From positions 1 to 64,000 of the forward strand of contig JACVCJ010000013.1 in assembly GCA_016742095.1 (NCBI GenBank): a stretch of 64,000 nt of DNA. Direction: 5' to 3'. Below are positions 43,376-51,857 of this stretch, in pieces. Every line of letters starts with the position of its first letter. The stretch's first letter is position 1. The notes under the pieces were generated by a model that did no database searches, was not told the DNA's origin, and worked only from the letters and a program-made list of their open reading frames with translations. A program made the position numbers and the translations under genes. This DNA comes from Bacteroidia bacterium (GTDB taxonomy: Bacteria; Bacteroidota; Bacteroidia; CAIKAF01).

Positions 43376-45706
43376 CTATTGCATTACCAGGATTTTAGCT
43401 ACGTGCTTTACCTTTTTTTCGGTGCCGTTGGCAAATACCAGGTATATGCCGCTTTTGGCACGGTGCCCGCCGAACGATTCCATGTTCCATACCGCGGTGC
43501 CGCCGTTGGCAACGGTTTCGTAGATCAGCTGACCGTTCACGTCCGTAATTTTCACTTCGGCGTCCTGGGCCAGGTTCTTGATGGTCACATAACCCGTATA
43601 GCCCGGGCGTACCGGGTTGGGAAAGGCGTATACATCGCTGAACTGATCTTCGGCCTCCGTGGCGTCGGAGCGGTAGGCGCAGATACCGATATCGGTACTG
43701 AAATACACATCGCCCGAAACACCGTCGATATCGGCGCTGTACACAATGTCCGAAAGCAGCGGACTGTTGGCCTTGGTAAAGGATTCGAGGATGGTAAACC
43801 CGTCGTCGCTGAGCAGGGTGGCGCCGGAACCTACCATGCTGATCCATTTGCGGTTCCCTCCGTCCACGGCAATGCCGTATACGTTGGCGCCCTTCAGCAC
43901 GGGCTCGTTATTGCCGTCATCGGCCTTTACCACGGGTTGTGAGGCATCGATATTTACCCCGGATTCAAATACGGAAGAAGGATTGTAAAAAATGGTGAAC
44001 CCGTCGCCGGTGCCCACCCATATTTCACCGTCCTTATCGCGAGCCATGGACGTTACCTGCAGCGAAGGCAGTTTGCCGCTGCCGATGGCATTGGTAAGCA
44101 GGCGTATGTTCGAAATGGCGTAATCGGTATGTTTTATGGCCACGATGCCCTTGTTGTATACGGCCATCCAGAGTATTTCGTCGGTTACGGGTATAATTTT
44201 CACCACCCGGTCCGAACTGTTGATGCCCGGTACGGACACACTGCTGAAACTGCCGTCGGGCTTCATAATGGCCAGCGCTTTATTGGTGCCGGCATTGGCC
44301 ATAAGCAGGTTGCCCTGGCTGTCGAAGGCCAGCGCATGGATCGAGGTGGAATTGGTATCTCCGAGTACACCGCCGGTTGTAGCGTTATTGTAAACATCGG
44401 TACATACATTGTCCTTAAAACGAAACAGTCCGCCCTGGTAAATGGCCGAGGCGTAATACACCGTAGGATCGGTGGGATGGCGTATGATATCGTTGTAGTC
44501 GTAGGTGTTCTGCATCAGCGGCTGGTTGCTGCCGTTCTGGTATTTCCAGTCGGTACCGTCGTAAAAGAAGATCCCGTCGCTGTTGAGCACCGGTCCGAAA
44601 CCGTTGTTCAGGCTGCCGGAAGCCACGGCGAGTTTCCCCTCGTACACGTCGATCTTGCGCGACTTGTTGGTAAAGGGCCCCTGCGGGTAAATGAGCCGGA
44701 ACTCATTGGGCGCTGAACATACCAGCAAGCTGAAATACGCGTCCGGAACCCACACGCGGTTGTCACTGGTAACGATGGGCGTGCGCGGGTTCACGAAAAA
44801 GCTGTTCGAAACATTGATGTACGTAGAGCCGTCGGCATCTTTTACCACCACGCTGCCGTTGTTGCCGGAAGTGGGGGCGATGGTTATGCAGAGCCTGTTA
44901 CGACCGCTGTTGAGACCGTTGAGCGTTTTGCCGTAAAACTCCGTGAGCGGGGAAATACTGCCGCCGCCGTTCAGTACGAAAACGGTGTCCTTTTCATCGG
45001 CATTCAGGCTCAGTTTCCCGGAATACAGCGCATGGATCTTGCCGTTGTATTCGTCTACATGCGTATAGGAACCGGTATTCAGTCCGGGTACGGGTGTCCA
45101 GGACTCGAAATTTTCGAAGAGATTATTGTCCGAGTAGTAATAGACGCCCTTTTCGGTGGCGGCGTACATATTGTCGTCATCCACAAAAATGTCCTTTACA
45201 CCGATCTCCGGGGCGTTCATGGGCTGAAATTTTACGGTGCCGATGAACTTGAAGGTATTCAGGTCATAACTGCTGATGCCGAAGCCTGCGCAGATATAGG
45301 CCATGTTGCGGTAGGTGGTAATGGAATAAATTTCCTTGTCGGAAACGGAGTTGGAGTTGATGATATCGGGGTAGTTGGAGAATGTATTGTCTTTGTATAC
45401 ATCGATATTGCCGTTCTTGTAGCCGATGATCAGCGCTTCGGCGGTGCTGCTGTAGGCCAGGGCGGTAATGAACTGGTCGGCCATACCATCTTCTTTGGCG
45501 AATCTGCGTATGGAAAGATCTTCCTTCGCCACGCGGTACAGGCCGGTCTTGGTGCCTATAAACACATATTCGCCGGCTTCGGCGGCAGTGTACGATTCGG
45601 AATAGGGAAGAAAACTCTGCCAGGAAAACATGGGGCCGTTCTGTGCATACGCCATGGCCAGCAAGCCTGTCAACAGCCCTGTAAGTATGGTCTTTTTCAG
45701 GTTCAT
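43376..45706 (-). CDS. porZ: T9SS surface protein PorZ (A-LPS delivery)
   Basis: Surface component of the type IX attachment complex; in Porphyromonas it hands anionic LPS to the sortase PorU. It has ~776 residues with a signal peptide (LLAMAYAQ). Two beta-propeller blocks follow, the first with SWQSFLPYSESYTAAEAG, VFIGTKTGLYRV and later ATEKGVYYY. The end is a type-A C-terminal domain (VYAFPNPVRPGYTGYVTIKN ... YLVFANGTEKKVKHVAKILV). Length and order match PorZ, and recO follows it. A TAATTTTG box at 45721-45728 puts transcription close to 45714, so the ATG at 45706 is preferred over 45715. Confidence 0.85.
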   Translation of the reverse strand: MNLKKTILTGLLTGLLAMAYAQNGPMFSWQSFLPYSESYTAAEAGEYVFIGTKTGLYRVAKEDLSIRRFAKEDGMADQFITALAYSSTAEALIIGYKNGNIDVYKDNTFSNYPDIINSNSVSDKEIYSITTYRNMAYICAGFGISSYDLNTFKFIGTVKFQPMNAPEIGVKDIFVDDDNMYAATEKGVYYYSDNNLFENFESWTPVPGLNTGSYTHVDEYNGKIHALYSGKLSLNADEKDTVFVLNGGGSISPLTEFYGKTLNGLNSGRNRLCITIAPTSGNNGSVVVKDADGSTYINVSNSFFVNPRTPIVTSDNRVWVPDAYFSLLVCSAPNEFRLIYPQGPFTNKSRKIDVYEGKLAVASGSLNNGFGPVLNSDGIFFYDGTDWKYQNGSNQPLMQNTYDYNDIIRHPTDPTVYYASAIYQGGLFRFKDNVCTDVYNNATTGGVLGDTNSTSIHALAFDSQGNLLMANAGTNKALAIMKPDGSFSSVSVPGINSSDRVVKIIPVTDEILWMAVYNKGIVAIKHTDYAISNIRLLTNAIGSGKLPSLQVTSMARDKDGEIWVGTGDGFTIFYNPSSVFESGVNIDASQPVVKADDGNNEPVLKGANVYGIAVDGGNRKWISMVGSGATLLSDDGFTILESFTKANSPLLSDIVYSADIDGVSGDVYFSTDIGICAYRSDATEAEDQFSDVYAFPNPVRPGYTGYVTIKNLAQDAEVKITDVNGQLIYETVANGGTAVWNMESFGGHRAKSGIYLVFANGTEKKVKHVAKILVMQ

Positions 45707-45720
45707 GATCATCATTAACG

Positions 45721-45728
45721 CAAAATTA
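45721..45728 (-). promoter_or_regulatory. -7 box of porZ-recO (TAATTTTG)
   Basis: Perfect TAnnTTTG on the minus strand, 14 bp before the ATG at 45706 and 5 bp before an ATG at 45715. Confidence 0.45.
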
Positions 45729-45770
45729 GTGAAATTGGTGTGCGGGCTGCATTATATCCGCTAAAAATCC

Positions 45771-45778
45771 TACTTTTG
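45771..45778 (+). promoter_or_regulatory. -7 box of tRNA-Arg (TACTTTTG)
   Basis: Perfect TAnnTTTG, 6 bp before the mature tRNA 5' end at 45785. Confidence 0.5.
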
Positions 45779-45784
45779 CAGCAC

Positions 45785-45857
45785 GCATCCGTAGTTCAAT
45801 GGATAGAATAGCAGATTCCGGTTCTGTCGGTTGGGGGTTCGAGTCCCTCCGGATGCA
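45785..45857 (+). tRNA. tRNA-Arg (anticodon CCG)
   Basis: 73 nt. Acceptor GCATCCG/CGGATGC, anticodon stem GCAGA/TCTGT with loop TTCCGGT and anticodon CCG (45818-45820), T-arm GGGGGTTCGAGTCCCTC. Discriminator base A at 45857, CCA not encoded. Confidence 0.95.
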
Positions 45858-45887
45858 CAAAAGCTGTATAACTTTTTACACATGAAT

Positions 45888-45914
45888 ACCCGGACAGGAT
45901 CCGGGTTTTTTTTT
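45888..45914 (+). terminator. Terminator of tRNA-Arg
   Basis: ACCCGGA (45888-45894), loop CAGGA, TCCGGGT (45900-45906), then a run of nine Ts. 30 bp after the tRNA. Confidence 0.85.
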
Positions 45915-46009
45915 GCCGGTCTGTCAGAAATACTACCGATAATTTTTGCGGAAAAAATGAAATGCATTTTGTTTTTTAATTCCTTATATTGAACTCAAAT
46001 GTTATACCA

Positions 46010-47119
46010 ATGCCTTCTACTACAATATGTTCTGTTTGCCTTGAGAAAGAGAAAAAATCACTTGCCAAAAGAATAAAACGACGCATTAACAGAGCGATTA
46101 ATCGTCTTGGTTATTACTTTATGCTTAAACGACTCAGTCATGTCTGGGGGCGTTTCAGCATACTGATAATCTTATACCTGTTGCTTTGTATCTGCTGGTT
46201 CGTAATAAGAAATAATGCGGGGGGATTAAGAGGATTGCTAAATGGTCGGCTTAGGTTAAATGAGGGATTTTATGATTCCTGGTTCCCATCTTTTTCGGAA
46301 GATTTGTTTTTCTTCGGAATTGGTTTTATAGGTCTCATTCTTTCTACCAAATTGTTAAGAGAAGAGAGTTTTTACATCCGGGTGTCCTCACTTGCAAACG
46401 GCATTCATATGACAAAAGCTGCTGACAACCAGCTGCATCGGGAAATAAAAGCCATGCTTTCTTTTAACAAAATGTATAAAGTGAATCTTAAAATCAAAGA
46501 GATTGATCCTGAAAAGAAACATATTTTCGTAAATGCACATATGACTTTTACTACGGTAAACATGTGTGAGGATGATGAAATACCGGTTAATATAAAGGCG
46601 AAAGTGGAACCGGGTCCCTGTGTGAGCGGGAAATGGGGTTATATATCCAAAATGTCGGTCGAGCATATAAATGGAAGAGCTAAGAAACAGCTGGTAGAAC
46701 CAGTCCATATCTTCGATGGAGATGTTCAGGAGTTTAAGGGCCCGGAATCCTGGGAGCTTGAACTGGATTATCCTGTGCAGGGAAACGGAATGGCAAAAAT
46801 TTCTCTGTCCTTCAGTGTTTGGGTTCCCCTTGGTAGTGATTCCACGGATGAGAATAACTGGTTTTTAAGCGGAGTATTAGGTTACACGGAGAACTATAAC
46901 TTTTTTTTAGAAAATCTTTTATCCGAACCGATTGCTTTTACGTATAAGTATAAACATAGAACTCCTTTTGAAATTGATTCTGAGGATGAAATCAAAAAGG
47001 ATGGAGTCATTCGTGGAAATGGTACCGAAAAATTAGTTTCTGATGTGATTTTCAATAAAAAGGATACCTCTAAGGTCTTATTCAACACTTATAAAGAAGA
47101 TGCTCAACAAAAAAAATAA
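46010..47119 (+). CDS. Orphan two-helix membrane protein with beta-rich C-terminal region
   Basis: Not recognised. It has 369 residues: a basic N-terminal part with CSVC and a stretch of Arg/Lys (KRIKRRINRAINR), two membrane helices (about 50-72 and 100-118), then ~250 residues rich in alternating strands (VNLKIKEID, IFVNAHMTFTTVNM, AKISLSFSVWVPLG). The order of two helices followed by a beta-rich part recalls 2TM-beta effectors of nucleotide-signalling defence systems, but no cyclase or other defence gene is adjacent. Codon use is AT-rich and unlike its neighbours, and it lies just after tRNA-Arg, which suggests acquisition. The ATG at 46010 is preferred to a TTG at 45989. Confidence 0.65.
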   Translation: MPSTTICSVCLEKEKKSLAKRIKRRINRAINRLGYYFMLKRLSHVWGRFSILIILYLLLCICWFVIRNNAGGLRGLLNGRLRLNEGFYDSWFPSFSEDLFFFGIGFIGLILSTKLLREESFYIRVSSLANGIHMTKAADNQLHREIKAMLSFNKMYKVNLKIKEIDPEKKHIFVNAHMTFTTVNMCEDDEIPVNIKAKVEPGPCVSGKWGYISKMSVEHINGRAKKQLVEPVHIFDGDVQEFKGPESWELELDYPVQGNGMAKISLSFSVWVPLGSDSTDENNWFLSGVLGYTENYNFFLENLLSEPIAFTYKYKHRTPFEIDSEDEIKKDGVIRGNGTEKLVSDVIFNKKDTSKVLFNTYKEDAQQKK

Positions 47120-47171
47120 AAATCTCAGAAGCCCCGGAGGATGGGGCGGCGGTGGCGGCGGCAAACCGTAG
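47100..47171 (+). CDS. Possible 23-residue glycine-rich micro-ORF
   Basis: ATG at 47100 overlaps the 3' end of the 2TM gene in another frame and runs to TAG at 47169-47171. The product would be a basic start (MLNKKNKNLRS) and a tail PGGWGGGGGGKP. A GCCCC/GGGGC hairpin with a 7-nt loop (47131-47147) lies inside it and no T run follows. The tail is abruptly GC-rich at the edge of the AT-rich islet. It may be a real small peptide, a remnant of another gene, or chance. Confidence 0.25.
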   Translation: MLNKKNKNLRSPGGWGGGGGGKP

Positions 47172-47263
47172 CTCCGTTATATGGCTCATAGTTAATTACT
47201 TTCATTAGGTGAGCATGAAACGGCGCTTTTTATTGTGCCGCGAAATTTAATATGTAGATCTTT

Positions 47264-48061
47264 TTACCGCACACTGATCTTCGTGATCAGTTTTGCATAA
47301 ATGGCGGGAAAGAACCGGCTCATAAATATACCAAACTTCTCCTTTTTGCCGGCGATCACCGCTTCATTCTTGCGTTTGCTCACTGCCCGCAGCACTTTCT
47401 GTGCAAAATGGGCGGGGTCTATGCCGCCGTCAGTGCCTTTGTCCATCTGGTTCAGCGGACTGCCGTCGCCGGTGAGGGCGTGCATGGTAATGGGCGTGCG
47501 TACAAAGCCCGGACAGATAAGCGTAATCTGTACGGGTGTCTGGTGCAGCTCGGCCCGCAGGGAGTTGAAATAACCGTGCAGCGCATGTTTGGAGGCCGCA
47601 TAGCCCGAACGGTACGGGGTGCCCATTTTGCCCATAACGCTCGAAATAACTACGATCTGTCCGCTGCTGCTCTGCTTCAGGGCGGGGAGCAACAGTTTGG
47701 TAAGAAAGACCTGGCTGGTATAGTTCACCTGCATCAGCAGTTCGTCCACTTCGATCTTGCTTTCCTGCGCCAGGGCACGCTGACTGATGCCTGCGTTGTT
47801 CACAAGGATATCGAGCTTCTGCCCGGTCTGGACCAGTACCTCCGTAACGGCTTTCTGCACGGCAGCACGATCAGTAATGTCGAAAGGTGCCAGGAACACA
47901 CGGGCCTTCTGCATACCGGAAGCTACGCGCTGTAGTTCGGCCAGCCGGCGACTGGAAAGAATAAGCGTACTGTTTTCGTGATCGAGCGCTTTGGCAAGCC
48001 CTTCGCCGATGCCGGAAGAGGCCCCGGTGACCCAGATGGTTTTATGAGAAAAATACTGCAT
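47264..48061 (-). CDS. SDR family oxidoreductase
   Basis: Classical short-chain dehydrogenase, 265 residues. Marks: TGASSGIGEGLA (cofactor loop), VNNAG, VVISSVMGKMG with the catalytic Ser, and YAASK with the catalytic Tyr and Lys, then LICPGFVRTPI. The substrate cannot be told; the C-terminal helix region (FGIFMSRFFPAIYAKL) suggests membrane contact, as in DHRS7-like members. It stands alone, with no operon partner visible. Confidence 0.9.
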   Translation of the reverse strand: MQYFSHKTIWVTGASSGIGEGLAKALDHENSTLILSSRRLAELQRVASGMQKARVFLAPFDITDRAAVQKAVTEVLVQTGQKLDILVNNAGISQRALAQESKIEVDELLMQVNYTSQVFLTKLLLPALKQSSSGQIVVISSVMGKMGTPYRSGYAASKHALHGYFNSLRAELHQTPVQITLICPGFVRTPITMHALTGDGSPLNQMDKGTDGGIDPAHFAQKVLRAVSKRKNEAVIAGKKEKFGIFMSRFFPAIYAKLITKISVR

Positions 48062-48097
48062 ACCGTATTGTTTTATGCAGTGGAAATATACACAATT

Positions 48098-48844
48098 TTA
48101 CCAGCCGCCGGATGCGCCTCCGCCCCCGGAGGAACCGCCGCCTCCGCCACTCCAGCCACCACCGCCGGACCAGCCTCCTCCACCGCCGCCCCAGCTGCTT
48201 CCGCCCCAGCCACCATAGTAGCCGCCGCTGTACCAGGTGCCTCCGCCGCCACGGCCGCTGCCGCTTTTGGGAAGTACTACCGATAGTACAATGATCACCA
48301 GCAGGATGATCACGACCAGGTGCCAGGTCCTGAAATGAAAGCTGTTATCCGCGTCGGCCGTGTATTCGCCGTGTATGGCGCTTATTATGGAGTGTACGCC
48401 ATTTACGATGCCCTGTTCGTAATTGCCTTCGCGGAAAGAAGGGATCATGTCCTTCTGTATGATCTTGCCGCAACGTGCGTCCGGAAGGGCGCCCTCGAGG
48501 CCGTGCCCGACCTCGATACGTACCTTTTTTTCATTGAGGGCGAAGACAATAAGTATACCGTTGTCTTTATCTTTTTGTCCCAGGGCATACTGCTCAAAGG
48601 CACGTACGGAATATTCCTCGATGGTCTCGTCGCCCAGTGTGCTGAGCGTAAGTATCACGATCTGGTTGGAAGTGCTGTCCTCTTCCTGCTGTATGGTAGC
48701 CTCGAGCATGCTTTCGGTGCTGGGGTCGAGTATACCGGCCTGGTCTGTGATGTGTGTCCTGCCCAGGGGCGGAATGGCCGTCTGTCCCGGAAGCAGGGTG
48801 AGGAAAACCAGCCAGAGAAAAGCTGCAAGAGCCGTTTTTTTCAT
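48098..48844 (-). CDS. TPM domain protein with glycine-rich tail
   Basis: Secreted/membrane protein of 248 residues. It has a signal peptide (LVFLTLLPGQ) and a TPM domain (DUF477), seen in HITDQAGILDPSTESMLEATIQ, QIVILTLSTLGDETIEEYSV and LNEKKVRIEVGHGLEGALPD. A membrane helix follows (HLVVIILLVIIVLSVVLP), then a long Gly/Trp/Ser-rich tail. The ATG at 48844 fits the signal peptide; the frame is open to 48880. It lies 4 bp after a second TPM gene. Similar pairs usually have a LemA gene in front, which is missing here. Confidence 0.9.
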   Translation of the reverse strand: MKKTALAAFLWLVFLTLLPGQTAIPPLGRTHITDQAGILDPSTESMLEATIQQEEDSTSNQIVILTLSTLGDETIEEYSVRAFEQYALGQKDKDNGILIVFALNEKKVRIEVGHGLEGALPDARCGKIIQKDMIPSFREGNYEQGIVNGVHSIISAIHGEYTADADNSFHFRTWHLVVIILLVIIVLSVVLPKSGSGRGGGGTWYSGGYYGGWGGSSWGGGGGGWSGGGGWSGGGGGSSGGGGASGGW

Positions 48845-48848
48845 GTTG

Positions 48849-49514
48849 CTATGCCAGGATAATATCGTTCGGTAATTCATTGGTATCGTCGGGAGTGGCG
48901 CGGAAGCCGTTTTTCAGCAGCAGGTCGCGGCAGGCCGTAATGGCTTCCAGGGTGCCGTCGGCGGGTTTTTTACGTTTGATGCCCGCCACGATCATACCTG
49001 TGACCGCTTTCCATTCCTTGTCCTTTACGCGCGCTTTGATGCCGGTATCGGGCAATATGTATACCTGGTGCTCCAGCAGGCTTATATAGATAAGTATACC
49101 GGTGCGCTGCCGGGTGGCAAATATCTCTTTTTCGAGAAAAATGGTTTCGGCTTTTTCTTTCACGGATTCCGTACGCGATTTTTTGCGGCTGAATAAACGT
49201 TTCAGTGCAAAGGAACGCGATGTGAGCAGAGCGCCCCCGATAAATAAGATGGATTGCAGAAGTACAAGGTAATTTACCTGGAAAAAGGCGATGAATGAGT
49301 TTTTATAGAAGAGTTCTTCCACCAGCAGGTACACCAGGGTGCCCGTCCACATGAACCATACGCCGCCCCAGAGCGCCGCCGAGGTATAGGTGTTGCTGGC
49401 CGTGGCGTAGGCAATACGTATTTCGCCCGAAATTTCATGCTCGCAATCCACAATACGCTGCTGGATGGCCTGGAGCTCTACATCGCTGAAAATGAATTTT
49501 TTGTTGAATAGCAT
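48849..49514 (-). CDS. TPM domain membrane protein
   Basis: Protein of 221 residues with a TPM-domain core (FSDVELQAIQQRIVDCEHEISGEIRIAYA, then ILIYISLLEHQVYILPDTGI) split by two membrane helices (about 48-68 and 80-100). It is the shorter partner of the TPM gene behind it. In this family such pairs are thought to act at the envelope in an unknown way. Starts at ATG 49514; no TAnnTTTG box is clear. Confidence 0.86.
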   Translation of the reverse strand: MLFNKKFIFSDVELQAIQQRIVDCEHEISGEIRIAYATASNTYTSAALWGGVWFMWTGTLVYLLVEELFYKNSFIAFFQVNYLVLLQSILFIGGALLTSRSFALKRLFSRKKSRTESVKEKAETIFLEKEIFATRQRTGILIYISLLEHQVYILPDTGIKARVKDKEWKAVTGMIVAGIKRKKPADGTLEAITACRDLLLKNGFRATPDDTNELPNDIILA

Positions 49515-49590
49515 TACAAACCTGGAATGATCGTTTAGTGAAATTATTCCTAATTAACGATAAAAGTACGCTTTTTGCCTAAAATGTACA

Positions 49591-49598
49591 TACCTTTG
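49591..49598 (+). promoter_or_regulatory. -7 box of the thioredoxin gene (TACCTTTG)
   Basis: Perfect TAnnTTTG, 18 bp before the ATG at 49617. Confidence 0.45.
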
Positions 49599-49616
49599 TA
49601 TTCACTTAGGAATTAT

Positions 49617-49934
49617 ATGCCTTCTGAATCAAAATTAATGGAAGCCGTTGAAGGCAACCAGTTTGTTTTTATCGAATTCTATGCCGACTGGTGTTCACCC
49701 TGTAAGCTTATGAATTCTGTATTGAAAAAGGTGGAGTCGACCTTCGGAGACCGTATCCGGGTCATCAAGGCCGATGTGGAAAAATCGCCCGTAATGCGCG
49801 AGAAGTACAACATCGAAGGTCTGCCTACCAGTATGCTCTTTTATAACGGTGAATGTATCTGGAGACGTTCCGGTGCATTGCCCGAAAGTTACGTTATTGC
49901 CGAACTGGACGCCAAGCTGTCCGTTCAGATCTGA
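49617..49934 (+). CDS. Thioredoxin-family protein
   Basis: Cytoplasmic thioredoxin of 105 residues. WCSPCKLM is the active site (C-S-P-C, slightly different from the usual WCGPC), followed by LPTSMLFYNGE with the cis-Pro. It is full length for thioredoxin. The ATG at 49617 begins just before EGNQFVFIEFYADW; the frame from 49575 includes the promoter box. It converges with the deacetylase gene, overlapping by 10 bp. Confidence 0.9.
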   Translation: MPSESKLMEAVEGNQFVFIEFYADWCSPCKLMNSVLKKVESTFGDRIRVIKADVEKSPVMREKYNIEGLPTSMLFYNGECIWRRSGALPESYVIAELDAKLSVQI

Positions 49935-50557
49935 TCCAGCGATTTACTTTGCAGTCCGCAGCTGCCCAGGAATTCCATGTAGGCCGGTAACACCTGCCGT
50001 AACATGGGAAGACAACGCGCGCTGTCGTGAAATACGATCACGGAACCCCGTCGCGTCTGTTTTTTCAGCTTCTGCAGGCAGGCTTCTGCATGCCAGTCTG
50101 TGCGGTAATCTTCTGCGATCACGTCCCACAGCACTACGCGGTACTGGCGGCGCAAACGCAGGTACTGTGCGGGTGTGATACGTCCGTACGGCGGACGGAA
50201 CAGCGGTCTGTAGGCCGGGTTCGGAGCCAGGGCAAGCCGGCAGTGTTCGGTATCGGCCAGGTATTGCCGCAGCGGGGTATGAAAACCGTTGAGGTGCTTC
50301 ATGGTATGATTGCCCAGGCAGTGGCCCCCGGCGGCGATCTGCTCCAGCAACTGAGGATATTTCTGGGCATTTTCGCCCACCGCAAAAAAAGTGGCCTCTG
50401 CGTTGTGTGCGGCCAGGGTCTGCAGTACAAAAGCCGTGGCCTGCGGATCGGGACCATCGTCAAAAGTGAGGTATACCGCGTTTCCGCGGGCATCGCCGCG
50501 GAAGATGATCCCCGGGAACAGCCACTGGGCGGGTATGGGCGTCCGGGGCAGCGGCAT
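49925..50557 (-). CDS. Polysaccharide deacetylase family protein
   Basis: NodB-fold carbohydrate esterase, 210 residues. Motifs TFDDGPDP (catalytic base and metal Asp), GNHTMKH (metal His residues), RPPYGRITP and VIVFHDS are all present, so it is likely active. It has no clear signal peptide and starts only with MPLPRTPIPAQWLFPG. It lies 3 bp after the polyprenyl synthase gene and is read with it; the link may be envelope glycan handling, which is inference. Confidence 0.9.
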   Translation of the reverse strand: MPLPRTPIPAQWLFPGIIFRGDARGNAVYLTFDDGPDPQATAFVLQTLAAHNAEATFFAVGENAQKYPQLLEQIAAGGHCLGNHTMKHLNGFHTPLRQYLADTEHCRLALAPNPAYRPLFRPPYGRITPAQYLRLRRQYRVVLWDVIAEDYRTDWHAEACLQKLKKQTRRGSVIVFHDSARCLPMLRQVLPAYMEFLGSCGLQSKSLDQI

Positions 50558-50560
50558 GTT

Positions 50561-51535
50561 TTAGAAATTACGTTCTATGGAAAAATTAACCAGGTCGGCC
50601 AGTGATCTTTTGTATACACTGTCGGGGAAGGCATTCAGCATCTGCAAGGCCTCGTCGCGGTACCAGAACATTTTTTCCTCGGCGTATTTCAGTCCGCCGG
50701 AATGTCTTACAAAATCGAGCACTTCCTCTACTTTCTTAGGATCGTTGTTGTTGTTCTTTACCGTAGAGATCACCCGTTTTTTGGTTTTGGCGTCGGCGGT
50801 GGAAAGGGCATTGATGAGAGGCAGGGTCATTTTCTGCTCCTTTATGTCGATGCCGGTGGGTTTACCGATGAGCGACGACTGCGCATAATCGAACAGGTCG
50901 TCCTTGATCTGGAAGGCGATGCCCACGTACTCGCCGAAACGCTGCATGATTTCCACCGTTTTTTCATCGGCGCCGGTCGAGAGGGCTCCGCAGGCGCAGC
51001 AGGACGCAATGAGGGACGCCGTTTTGCGGCGGATGATCTCAAAGTAAACGTCTTCGGTAATGTCCAGGCGGCGGGCCTTTTCGATCTGCAGCAGCTCACC
51101 CTCGCTCATGAGGCGTACGGCCTCACTGGTTACGCGCAGCAGGTCGTGGTCGCTGTTGTTCACGGAAAGCAGCAGTCCTTTCGAAAGCAGGAAATCCCCG
51201 ATAAGTACGGCTATCTTGTTCTTCCACAAAGCATTGATGGAGAAGAACCCGCGGCGTTCATTGCTGTCGTCCACCACGTCGTCGTGTACCAGGGTGGCGG
51301 TATGCAGCAGTTCAATAAGGGTGGCGGCCCGGTCGGTACGCTCTGAAATGGTTCCGCAGGTGCCGGCCGATAAAAAGACGAACATGGGCCGAACCTGTTT
51401 GCCTTTACGTTTTACGATATAGCGCGTTACGGTATCGAGCAGGTATACATTGCTTTTCATACTGTCTCTGAACAGCTGATCAAAGCGTTGCATATCGGCC
51501 TTTACCGGTTCCTGAATTTGTTTTAGGGATAACAT
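50561..51535 (-). CDS. Trans-polyprenyl diphosphate synthase
   Basis: Chain-elongating prenyl synthase, 324 residues, that makes the long isoprenoid tail of menaquinone in this phylum. The first Asp-rich motif is LVHDDVVDDSNERR and the second is FQIKDDLFDYA. GKQVRPMFVFLSAG lies at about 44-57. Chain length cannot be set from sequence; octa- or heptaprenyl is likely. Its product would serve the act/cox respiratory chain in this window. Confidence 0.9.
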   Translation of the reverse strand: MLSLKQIQEPVKADMQRFDQLFRDSMKSNVYLLDTVTRYIVKRKGKQVRPMFVFLSAGTCGTISERTDRAATLIELLHTATLVHDDVVDDSNERRGFFSINALWKNKIAVLIGDFLLSKGLLLSVNNSDHDLLRVTSEAVRLMSEGELLQIEKARRLDITEDVYFEIIRRKTASLIASCCACGALSTGADEKTVEIMQRFGEYVGIAFQIKDDLFDYAQSSLIGKPTGIDIKEQKMTLPLINALSTADAKTKKRVISTVKNNNNDPKKVEEVLDFVRHSGGLKYAEEKMFWYRDEALQMLNAFPDSVYKRSLADLVNFSIERNF

Positions 51536-51857
51536 ACCGCCGGTAAAAATAGAGATTCCTCTCTGATTTTACGAATTTATACGACGGCCTGCCGGCGGAT
51601 TTTTTACCCGGAACGACAGATGGTTTTCAACACATTAAAAAACCTTGCTGCGGGCACTCAGCGTGTAAAATCGCTGAGGAAACCGTTTGTTTAACTTTAG
51701 GCTGAAAAAAGTGCGTATACGTTAATTTAATACGCCGAATGTAACCATACAGGCCTATTCCTCGTATTTTTGTATACATATTGATCAGGAACGCTCTGTT
51801 TTTCAAAAAATGCCGGTCGTTTGCCCTCCCGCATCATTTTTTGGATCTCAGAAGTTT
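51536..51857. other. Intergenic region upstream of the T9SS cargo gene
   Basis: No gene recognised. It contains a TATTTTTG box at 51765-51772, 85 bp before the ATG at 51858; otherwise nothing distinct. Confidence 0.5.
51765..51772 (+). promoter_or_regulatory. -7 box of the split T9SS gene (TATTTTTG)
   Basis: Perfect TAnnTTTG; the only one between the polyprenyl synthase gene and this gene. Confidence 0.35.

Noticed and set aside
47131-47147. GCCCC/GGGGC hairpin as a terminator of the 2TM gene
   Set aside because: Five base pairs only and no T run after it; it lies within the glycine codons of the micro-ORF.
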